Shown: in pieces, positions 1-6,064 of the stretch
Position numbering within the stretch: the stretch's first letter is position 1
How the letters are laid out: every line of letters begins with the position of its first letter
From: Deltaproteobacteria bacterium
Lineage (GTDB): Bacteria > Myxococcota > Polyangia > Polyangiales > B10-G4
NCBI GenBank assembly: GCA_019312705.1
Contig: JAFDCW010000121.1
Span: forward strand, 1 to 8,806
DNA length: 8,806 nt
Direction of reading: 5' to 3'
Notes under the pieces: model-generated
Databases searched by the model: none
What the model saw: only the letters and a program-made list of their open reading frames with translations
What the model was told of the DNA's origin: nothing
Made by a program: the position numbers and the translations under genes

Positions 1-1
1 C

Positions 2-304
2 TGGGACTGTTCCGGCTCCATCGATGCCGCCGCCGCCGCGCGCCTCATCCGCGGCTACGACCGCCAGATCCGCAGCTGCTACGAGCGCCAGCTCAAGCAG
101 AACCACTTTCTCCAGGGCAACATGCGCGTCATGGTCCGCGTCGGGGCCAACGGTGAGGTCGCCGGGACCCGGGTCAGCGGCTCTCTGCGCAGCCCGCCGG
201 TATTCGCCTGTGTGCGCAACATCGCGCGCACCTGGCGCTTTCCCGGAACCAGCGGCGGCTGCGCCGTCGTGAGCGTGCCCTTCAGCTTCTCGCCCCGCGA
301 GTAG
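2..304 (+). CDS. AgmX/PglI C-terminal domain protein (C-terminal 100 residues only)
   Basis: This is the end of a larger gene that begins before the window. The 100 visible residues match the C-terminal domain of AgmX/PglI-type myxobacterial proteins, a TonB-C-like fold. The signature is an IRSCYERQLKQN helix at residues 23-34, a GNMRVMVRVGANGEV strand-turn-strand at 39-53, a CVRNIARTWRFP stretch at 70-81, and a closing VVSVPFSFSP strand at 89-98. The paired cysteines C26 and C70 sit where family members carry them; two more are visible (C3, C87). In the family, N-terminal parts are often FHA, zinc-ribbon or GYF-like modules followed by a long linker and a membrane segment, but none of that is visible here. 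AgmX was linked to gliding motility in Myxococcus, yet most homologues have no known role, so I do not assign one. The next gene starts 17 bases downstream on the same strand, suggesting co-transcription. Confidence 0.82.
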   Translation, partial: WDCSGSIDAAAAARLIRGYDRQIRSCYERQLKQNHFLQGNMRVMVRVGANGEVAGTRVSGSLRSPPVFACVRNIARTWRFPGTSGGCAVVSVPFSFSPRE

Positions 305-321
305 TGTGAAGCCCTGAGCCC

Positions 322-1116
322 ATGGATTACCTCAAGGGTTATCGCGTCGCTCGGGAAGACCCCGAGTGGATCAACAAGCTGCTCATCGGCTCGCTGATCC
401 TCCTGTCGGCAATGGTCATCCCGTTGGTGGGTCAGCTCGCCCTCGTCGGCTGGCAGGCGCTCATCATGCGTCGGGCGGTGCATGGGCAAGACACCCCGAT
501 GCCCCGCCTCGAGATCGACATGAACTACCTCGGCAAGCTCGTCGGGCTCGGCTTCAAGGGCCTTATCGCCCGTTTCCTCTGGAGCTTGCCCGTCATCGTG
601 CTCGTCATGGGCTCGATCATGTGTCTGTATTTCGGCTTCATCGCCATGGTCTTCGGCGGCGTGGCCGTGGCCGCCGAGGGGGGCAACTCGGGCCTCGCTG
701 CCCTCGGGCCCGTCGCGGGCATGTGCTGCATGGCCGTCGGCTACTTCTCGGTGATGATCCTCGCCATCGTCGGCGCCATCCCGGCGAATGTGGCGGCCAT
801 GCGCGCCGAGCTCTGCGATGACCTCGCCCCCGCCATGAAGTTCGGCGAAGTAATGGAGTTCACAAAAAAGAACTTCGGGGAGCTGCTCAAGGGCACGCTC
901 ATCCTCGGTGTCGTCGGCTCGATCTTGGGCACCATCGGCACCTTCTTCTGCTTCGTCGGCGTTTTCCCCGTGGCGGTCCTCGGCATGGTCGCCCACGCCC
1001 ACTTCATGGCCCAAGTCTACCAGCAGCACGTCCAGAACGGCGGCGACGCGCTTCCGGTTGCGGGCCCCGAGCTCGACGTCCCTCGGCTACCGGCGAATCC
1101 ATCTCAAGGTCTCTGA
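322..1116 (+). CDS. DUF4013 domain-containing integral membrane protein
   Basis: A 264-residue membrane protein of unknown function matching the DUF4013 pattern. It opens with a short cytosolic segment (DPEWINKLLIGSL, residues 13-25), then a hydrophobic hairpin at about 20-46 ending in GWQALIMRRAVHGQDTPMPR (43-62), the typical membrane-exit motif of the family. Further hydrophobic stretches lie near 86-116, 128-153 and 190-224, and the C-terminal 35 residues are polar. Family members are widespread in bacteria and archaea and have no established biochemical role. The ATG at 322 was chosen because it precedes the conserved start of the domain; no strong Shine-Dalgarno sequence is visible. It lies 17 bases after the AgmX/PglI-type gene and 30 bases before the kinase-receiver gene, so the three may form one transcription unit. 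The long reading frame on the opposite strand here is Asp/His/Glu-rich and is a GC-bias shadow. Confidence 0.8.
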   Translation: MDYLKGYRVAREDPEWINKLLIGSLILLSAMVIPLVGQLALVGWQALIMRRAVHGQDTPMPRLEIDMNYLGKLVGLGFKGLIARFLWSLPVIVLVMGSIMCLYFGFIAMVFGGVAVAAEGGNSGLAALGPVAGMCCMAVGYFSVMILAIVGAIPANVAAMRAELCDDLAPAMKFGEVMEFTKKNFGELLKGTLILGVVGSILGTIGTFFCFVGVFPVAVLGMVAHAHFMAQVYQQHVQNGGDALPVAGPELDVPRLPANPSQGL

Positions 1117-1121
1117 GCCGC

Positions 1122-1135
1122 GATAATCGGTTATC
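1122..1135. promoter_or_regulatory. Short AT-rich inverted repeat before the kinase-receiver gene
   Basis: GATAA-TCGG-TTATC is a perfect 5-base inverted repeat with a 4-base centre, in the 30-base gap between the DUF4013 stop and the kinase GTG start. It is conspicuous because the surroundings are very GC-rich. It could be a small operator, or its GATAAT (1122-1127), one base from the TATAAT consensus, could be a -10 element. I see no convincing -35 hexamer 16-18 bases upstream. A chance occurrence cannot be excluded. Confidence 0.25.
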
Positions 1136-1146
1136 ATCCGGGGGTC

Positions 1147-2430
1147 GTGGACGACGAGGCTGACCGCCAGACGGCAATCGGGACGAGGAGCTCCGAGAGC
1201 GAAGAGCCGATTTTCGAAATCGGCGAGTTCATCGGACGCATCTACGAGGTGCGCCGAGTGCTCGGCAATGGGGGCATGGGGCAGGTCCTCGAAGCCCACG
1301 ATCACTCCCTCGACCGCCGCGTCGCGATCAAGGCGTCGTGGCCCACCCTCGACCTGCCTGCCATCCGGCAGGAAGCCCGTGCGATGGCAGCGTTCCGCCA
1401 TCCGACTCTGATCACCGTGCACGGCATCGGTGTCCACCGCGGCATCGACTACATCGTGATGGAGCGCATCTATGGTGTGTCTCTCGCGGACATGCTCGAG
1501 CAACGACTTGTCAGCGCCCAGCCTTTCAGCGCGGCCGAGGCGGTGCCCATTCTCAAGGCCGTCTCCGAGGGGCTTTCCGTCGTGCACCAAGCCGGAATCG
1601 CGCATCGAGACGTCAAGCCCGGCAACATCATGCTCAGCCCCGACGGCCGCGTCGTGCTGATGGATTTCGGACTCTTCCTGCCGGAGTTCAGCTTCTCCAA
1701 GGCCGATATGGTCGCGGGCTCACCGCCCTATATGTCCGCCGAAGCCCTCACGGGACAACTCCTTCCCGGCTCCGGGCCTCTCGTCGACATTCACGCACTC
1801 GGGGTCACGGCCTACGAGATGCTGACCGGAGAACTGCCCCGCATGGCGCCGACGTTGCCCGAACTCTACGACGTGCACATGGAGGCGGTGCCCGACATTC
1901 GGGTCCTGCGCGACGACCTACCCGAGGGTCTCAGTGCGTTGATCACGGAGATGCTCGCCCCCGCCGCCGGCAGCCGCCCCCAGTCCGCCGAGCACATCGC
2001 GTGGATGCTCGACGCGGTGCTGACCAAAGCACCATCGGACAAGACCCGCGGCGTCGAACGCGTGCTCATCGTCGAGGACGACGCTGACATCGCCAAGCTC
2101 GAGTCGTTCTACGTAATGCGCTCCATCGGCGAAGAGGTCGAGGTGCAGATCGTGGGCAACGGCGAAGAGGCGGTGGACGCGCTGCGCTCTTTCGACCCCG
2201 ACGTGATGATCCTCGACCTGCACATGCCGAAGATGAACGGCATCGAGGTCTGCATGTACATGCGCGGATCTCACCTCGCCGAGAAGTGCACCATCGTGCT
2301 CGTCAGCGCCGGCGCCCAGGAGGACGATCGGCAACTCTTGCATCAGCTCGGAATCCGGCACTTCCTGGTCAAAGGCGCCAAGCTCGGCAGTGAGCTCGGG
2401 GAGCTTCTCAAGAGCCTCGACGCCTCGTGA
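1147..2430 (+). CDS. Soluble Ser/Thr protein kinase with C-terminal receiver domain
   Basis: A 427-residue fusion of a eukaryotic-like (Hanks-type) Ser/Thr kinase and a two-component receiver domain. Kinase domain, about residues 33-290: glycine loop LGNGGMGQV (39-47), ATP-binding K62 in VAIK, E76 as the helix-C glutamate, catalytic loop HRDVKPGN (153-160) with D155, K157 and N160, DFG at 173-175, an APE-equivalent SAE at 197-199, D214 of subdomain IX and R277. All catalytic residues are present, so it should be active. Receiver, about 304-425: acidic pocket E310/D311/D312, phospho-acceptor D357 in ILDLHMP, S387 and K409, the full set for Asp phosphorylation, although the usual KP is KG. No membrane segment or DNA-binding domain is seen, so it is probably cytosolic, with the receiver tuning the kinase or the reverse. 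The start is GTG; GGGGG at 1140-1144 is a close-spaced possible ribosome site. Its 3' end overlaps the convergent kinase gene by 23 bases. Confidence 0.92.
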   Translation: MDDEADRQTAIGTRSSESEEPIFEIGEFIGRIYEVRRVLGNGGMGQVLEAHDHSLDRRVAIKASWPTLDLPAIRQEARAMAAFRHPTLITVHGIGVHRGIDYIVMERIYGVSLADMLEQRLVSAQPFSAAEAVPILKAVSEGLSVVHQAGIAHRDVKPGNIMLSPDGRVVLMDFGLFLPEFSFSKADMVAGSPPYMSAEALTGQLLPGSGPLVDIHALGVTAYEMLTGELPRMAPTLPELYDVHMEAVPDIRVLRDDLPEGLSALITEMLAPAAGSRPQSAEHIAWMLDAVLTKAPSDKTRGVERVLIVEDDADIAKLESFYVMRSIGEEVEVQIVGNGEEAVDALRSFDPDVMILDLHMPKMNGIEVCMYMRGSHLAEKCTIVLVSAGAQEDDRQLLHQLGIRHFLVKGAKLGSELGELLKSLDAS

Positions 2431-4159
2431 TCTGAATTGTCGGTTCGCCGTCGTTGAAGTTCACCAGGGCCCGCAGCGCCTCGCCGGCTTCCGCCTCGAA
2501 CGTCACCTCGGCGGACTTGCCGAGGGAGTCGTTGGTGATGCGCAGGGTATGGCGCCCCGGTGCAATGGCTCGATCCCGGACCGCCTCCGTGCCGAGGGCT
2601 GCGCGGTCGAGGCGATACTCGCCCCAGGGCTGGGCGCTGATACTGATGCGTGCGCTCGTGGCGATGACGTTGACTGGGCCCTCCGGCGAGGGGCCAGCCC
2701 CGGAGTCGTGGCTGGAGGCGGCGTGGGCGTCCTGGGCGCTCGGTGAGGCCGCGTCGGCGGGCCCGCCATCGGTGGGCGTCGCCGCATCCTCGGTGGCCCC
2801 GGCCGCGAGGGCAGTCGCCGCATCGGTCAGTGACCGGTCGGCACCGGCATCTTGGTTCATTCGGCCTTCTTGACCAGAACCCCGGTCCATCGCCGCGCGG
2901 TACCCGAGGGCCGCGACGACGACCACGACCAGACCCGCCACGAGGAGTGGTCGCCGGTTCCTGGTCGGTGAGTCCTTTCGCTCGGCGGGGCTCTCTCGAA
3001 CGAAAGGAAGGGTCGCGCCCTGGTTCGAGCTTCGTTCCGGGATGGGCACGGTCCCGTCCTGGCTCGATGTGCGACCGGGGATGGGAACCGTGCCCTCCTC
3101 GAGGGTAGGCGCGGGCGCCACCGCATCCGACGAGTCCGTCGATTCGTCGCCGAGAATCCTGCGCAGGGTCACGCTCGTCGCGATGGTGCGCACCGATGCT
3201 CGAGCCGGCGTATCGCCCTCCAGGGACGCGGAGGGGTCGGCTGGTTTCCGGTGACGCTTATTCGCGGCTGACTTGGCGGACCGTGCCCGATCGCCGAGCT
3301 CCGGCGCGACTCCTTCCGGAGCGCTTGCCGCGAGGAATGCGCGCAGCATCTTGCCCATGCGCTTCGCCGAGACCGGGCGGTCTTCAGGCCCCGGCATCAG
3401 GGTCTCGTCGACGAGCCGCGCGAGGACTGGGGGGATGGAGCCGTGATCGGCGAGGCTCGGGGGAGGCTCATCGAGCAGCGCGGCGCGAGTCTGCTCCGGC
3501 GACCCTCGTAGGAACGCCGGGCGGTTGATGAGGGCTTCGTAGAGCACAGTTCCGAGGCTGAAGAGATCGCTCTGGGGGCTGACGATCGCGCCGCGGGCCT
3601 GCTCCGGGCTCATGTACCCGTGGGAGCCGAAGACCTCACCGACGAGGGTGCCCTCGGGCCGAGCAGCGATGCCGAAGTCGAGCAATCGCACGTGTCCGAG
3701 GGAATCCACGATCACGTTGCGGGGAGTCACGTCGCGGTGCACGAGCTCGAAGCGCTCGTGGGAGTACGACAGGGCGTCGCACACTTGCATGCCTAGGTGG
3801 GCCGCCAAGGTCGGCGGCAGCGGTCCCTCGCCGAGTATCTCCGCGAGGGTCGCTCCATCGACGAACTCCATCGCGAGGAAATAGACCCCATCGACGATCC
3901 CGAGTTCGTACACCGGGACGATGTGCGGGTGGCTCATTTGAACCAGGGTCTTGGCCTCCTCGACGAACATCTCGATGAAGCGCGGGTCGGTTGCGAGCTC
4001 CGGGAGGACCTGCTTGACCACGAGCTTCTTTTCGAAGCCTCCGAGACCCCGGAGACGCGCCAGGTAGACCCGCGCCATGCCGCCCCGGGCGATCTCCTCG
4101 TCGAGGATATACTTCCCGAACTGGCGGACGGTCGGCGGTGATTGGACCGATGCCGGCAT
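2408..4159 (-). CDS. Transmembrane Ser/Thr protein kinase with PEGA-like periplasmic domain
   Basis: A 583-residue membrane kinase if translation begins at the ATG at 4159; an in-frame GTG at 4192 would add 11 residues. Kinase domain, about residues 15-278 (ATG numbering): RGGMARV glycine loop (25-31), K49 in VVK, E68 in helix C, catalytic loop HRDVTPRN (141-148), DFG at 161-163, SPE at 184-186, D198 and R261. The usual catalytic-loop lysine is replaced by T145; HRDVSPxN-type loops are common in myxobacterial kinases, so this need not mean loss of activity. A polar linker (279-402) holds a short GTVPIP repeat. One hydrophobic segment, about 404-421, is followed by an Ala/Asp/Ser-rich linker and a PEGA-like beta domain (about 502-569; SISAQPWGEYRLDR and IAPGRHTLRI). 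By topology the kinase is cytosolic and the PEGA part periplasmic, where it may sense or bind envelope components. It is divergent from the lipoprotein gene. Confidence 0.9.
   Translation of the reverse strand: MPASVQSPPTVRQFGKYILDEEIARGGMARVYLARLRGLGGFEKKLVVKQVLPELATDPRFIEMFVEEAKTLVQMSHPHIVPVYELGIVDGVYFLAMEFVDGATLAEILGEGPLPPTLAAHLGMQVCDALSYSHERFELVHRDVTPRNVIVDSLGHVRLLDFGIAARPEGTLVGEVFGSHGYMSPEQARGAIVSPQSDLFSLGTVLYEALINRPAFLRGSPEQTRAALLDEPPPSLADHGSIPPVLARLVDETLMPGPEDRPVSAKRMGKMLRAFLAASAPEGVAPELGDRARSAKSAANKRHRKPADPSASLEGDTPARASVRTIATSVTLRRILGDESTDSSDAVAPAPTLEEGTVPIPGRTSSQDGTVPIPERSSNQGATLPFVRESPAERKDSPTRNRRPLLVAGLVVVVVAALGYRAAMDRGSGQEGRMNQDAGADRSLTDAATALAAGATEDAATPTDGGPADAASPSAQDAHAASSHDSGAGPSPEGPVNVIATSARISISAQPWGEYRLDRAALGTEAVRDRAIAPGRHTLRITNDSLGKSAEVTFEAEAGEALRALVNFNDGEPTIQITRRRGS
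3039..3098 (-). repeat. 39-base-period repeat encoding GTVPIP in the kinase linker
   Basis: Two 21-base units (3039-3059 and 3078-3098), exactly 39 bases apart, encode (D/E)GTVPIP twice, separated by RTSSQ-like spacers. A looser third copy, GATLPF, follows at the same 13-residue period. In the coding strand the two units differ at four bases, all at third codon positions: three are silent and one changes Asp to Glu. The peptide is therefore better conserved than the DNA. The threonines (T357, T370, T383 in ATG numbering) are possible phosphorylation sites in the cytosolic linker, but that is inference. Confidence 0.6.
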
Positions 4160-4179
4160 TCGTGAGAGATCATAGCGCG
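4160..4179. promoter_or_regulatory. 20-base divergent gap between kinase and lipoprotein genes
   Basis: Only 20 bases separate the chosen ATG of the minus-strand kinase from the chosen ATG of the plus-strand lipoprotein, so each promoter must lie partly inside the other gene. On the minus strand TATGAT (4169-4174) resembles a -10 hexamer and would place a transcript start almost at the kinase ATG, which could fit the absence of a Shine-Dalgarno sequence and a leaderless message. No good -35 hexamer is visible. GAGAG near 4164-4168 is a weak candidate ribosome site for the lipoprotein. Promoter assignment is tentative. Confidence 0.25.
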
Positions 4180-6045
4180 ATGCGGACGGCACCGGTGTTC
4201 CTCGTCGGTTTCCTTGCGGCGGCTTCGATCGCCGTCTGCGTCGCCTGTGAACCGGCGACGGAAGTGACCCGGGCCCGGATTCAACTCACGCTCCCGACCG
4301 ACCCCGATTGTCAGCCCCCGACGGGCTCCGGCCGCGTCTTGATCGTGGCTTCCGGTGACTTTCCCGCTTCAGAAGAGACAGTCGAGGTCTTGACCCCTGA
4401 AGGGGTGGAGGCGGTCCCTGTCCTCGAGTTTCCCTTTGGAACCGCGGCGCTCACCTTCGAATTGTTCGTGGACGGGTCCGCCGATTTCGTCGCCGGGGCG
4501 CTGCATCGGCGCGAAGTCGTCGATACCGTCGATACGCTTCTGCTTCTTCCCCTCGGCTCGAGCTGCGGGACCCCGGACCCCGACGTTCGCGCCCCGGCCC
4601 TGGCGGCCGTGGCGGAGCTGCCTGGCGGCGGTTACCTCGTAGCCGGGGGCCTCAGCGACGACGGCATTGAAGCACGGCCGCAGTTCATCCTCGTCCCGAA
4701 GGACGAAACGACCCTCGCCGAGACCTTCACCCTGGCCACCCGCCGTGTCGGGGCGACGGCTACCCGGGCGGGCGATCGCGTCCTCATCTCGGGGGGATCC
4801 CAGCGGGAAGACCTGCCCGCCGAAGAGAGCTTCGAGGTCTATGACCACACGGCCCACGCCCTCGACGTCGACGCCGCGGGGCGCATGTGTGCCGGGGCCG
4901 AAGTCTGCCGTCGCCGGGACCACGGCGCAGCGGTGATGCCCGACGGGCGTGTCGTATTGGTTGGTGGTGTCGTCGAGGCGGGGGCGGCTGAACTTGCGAC
5001 GACGGTCTTGATCGATCCTCGGTCCGGTGACGTGGACGAGAGCATCGGTGACCTCCTCCGTGCCCGTCGAAGCCCCACGGCCCTCGCTCTTTCGGACGGG
5101 ACGATCGTCGTCGTCGGGGGAAGCACCGCCGGGGCGTTCGTTCCGACCGTCGAGAGCCTCGCTATCGGACCCCTCACATTCGGTGAGGTCGAAAACGCCT
5201 CGGCGCCGGGGGCACCCCTTTTGCCCGACCGCGTCGGCGCTTCCTTCGTCTCACTTCCGGGGCGCCGTGTCGTTGCCGTGGGGGGGCTCGGGGAGCTCGA
5301 ACGCGCCGCCACGGTGCTGGTTTTCGATGGGCCGGACCGAGCAGTCCGTCACGACGTGAGCCTCGCTGGATTCCCTGGCCTCGAGGACGCCCGGGCGGTC
5401 GCTCTGCTCGACGAGCGCATCCTGGTGGTCGGCCGAGACACATCCGCGGCGCTGCGGGCGTTTCAGATCGACGTCGGTCGCGGGACCGCCGAGGAGGTCG
5501 CGCCCCCGAAACACCGGGCGTCACATCTGGTCGCCTGCGACGATGGCGCTGTCGCCGAGGTCGGGCCCACGGGGGGGGCTTATCGGCGATTGCTCGTGCG
5601 CGGCCCCTTCGATACCCCCCCCGCGGTCCTGGTGCCCTCCGACGCGCCGTGGCTCGCCCTCGCGGCGGCGCCACTCTATATGACCGGCCCGGATGGCCTC
5701 GAGGCTCGGCAGGCGTCGGCGCCGGTATCGGTGGCCGCGCTCATGTTTCGCGACGTGACCCTCAGCCCGACGGTGACCGGAGACCACGACGTGGTCTTGA
5801 CCGACGAAGACCAGGTTCGTTTCACCGTGGGTATTACGTCCAGCGCAGTCGCGGTTGGCGATTGCAGGGTCCCGCGCAATGAGGGCGATGTCGTCACCGT
5901 CACTCTCGTCGGCGGCCGCGCTACCCTCGAGGCCGGCCCGGCGAGGGTCGAGTGCCCCCTCGTAGGCCTGACCGGCCGGGTCACCGTGAGCCTCGAACTC
6001 ACCCTCGGCGCGCGGTTTCGGGCCTTGGAAATCGCGCGCCTCTGA
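4180..6045 (+). CDS. Kelch-type beta-propeller lipoprotein
   Basis: A 621-residue exported protein, probably a lipoprotein with a kelch/galactose-oxidase-like propeller. The ATG at 4180 was preferred over a GTG at 4138 and an ATG at 4150 because it gives a compact signal peptide: MRTAP, a hydrophobic core at residues 6-19, then VCVAC with C23 as the likely lipidated cysteine. The cysteine at -3 makes the lipobox atypical. Six kelch-like strand motifs recur about every 50 residues: YLVAGG (152), VLISGG (201), VVLVGG (258), IVVVGG (309), VVAVGG (364) and ILVVGR (414). A degenerate seventh, GAVAEVG, lies near 456, so a six- or seven-bladed propeller is likely. The region before it (about 30-130) and the C-terminal beta-rich region (about 510-621, with C562 and C592) are unrecognised. 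Such lipoproteins are common in Myxococcota and usually uncharacterised. No catalytic motif is visible. Divergence from the membrane kinase suggests a possible envelope partner, unproven. Confidence 0.82.
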   Translation: MRTAPVFLVGFLAAASIAVCVACEPATEVTRARIQLTLPTDPDCQPPTGSGRVLIVASGDFPASEETVEVLTPEGVEAVPVLEFPFGTAALTFELFVDGSADFVAGALHRREVVDTVDTLLLLPLGSSCGTPDPDVRAPALAAVAELPGGGYLVAGGLSDDGIEARPQFILVPKDETTLAETFTLATRRVGATATRAGDRVLISGGSQREDLPAEESFEVYDHTAHALDVDAAGRMCAGAEVCRRRDHGAAVMPDGRVVLVGGVVEAGAAELATTVLIDPRSGDVDESIGDLLRARRSPTALALSDGTIVVVGGSTAGAFVPTVESLAIGPLTFGEVENASAPGAPLLPDRVGASFVSLPGRRVVAVGGLGELERAATVLVFDGPDRAVRHDVSLAGFPGLEDARAVALLDERILVVGRDTSAALRAFQIDVGRGTAEEVAPPKHRASHLVACDDGAVAEVGPTGGAYRRLLVRGPFDTPPAVLVPSDAPWLALAAAPLYMTGPDGLEARQASAPVSVAALMFRDVTLSPTVTGDHDVVLTDEDQVRFTVGITSSAVAVGDCRVPRNEGDVVTVTLVGGRATLEAGPARVECPLVGLTGRVTVSLELTLGARFRALEIARL

Positions 6046-6052
6046 GCGCGCG
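6033..6052. terminator. GC-rich inverted repeat between convergent genes
   Basis: CGCGCGC and GCGCGCG form a 7-base stem around a 6-base loop, CTCTGA, which contains the lipoprotein stop codon. It lies where the plus-strand lipoprotein gene meets the minus-strand receiver-EAL gene (19-base gap), so it could act on both strands. No T-rich tract follows on either side, so intrinsic termination is doubtful, and alternating GC can arise by chance here. Confidence 0.3.
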
Positions 6053-6064
6053 CCGGGTAGACCC

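Noticed and set aside
79..1029. Open frame of 316 codons on the minus strand
   Set aside because: It covers the AgmX/PglI-type end and the DUF4013 gene in antisense. Its composition is dominated by Asp, His, Glu and Ala, and it has no domain signal.
2390..2746. Plus-strand frame continuing past the fusion kinase
   Set aside because: It is antisense to the PEGA-like part of the membrane kinase and lacks recognisable features. The kinase-receiver protein ends naturally at 2430.
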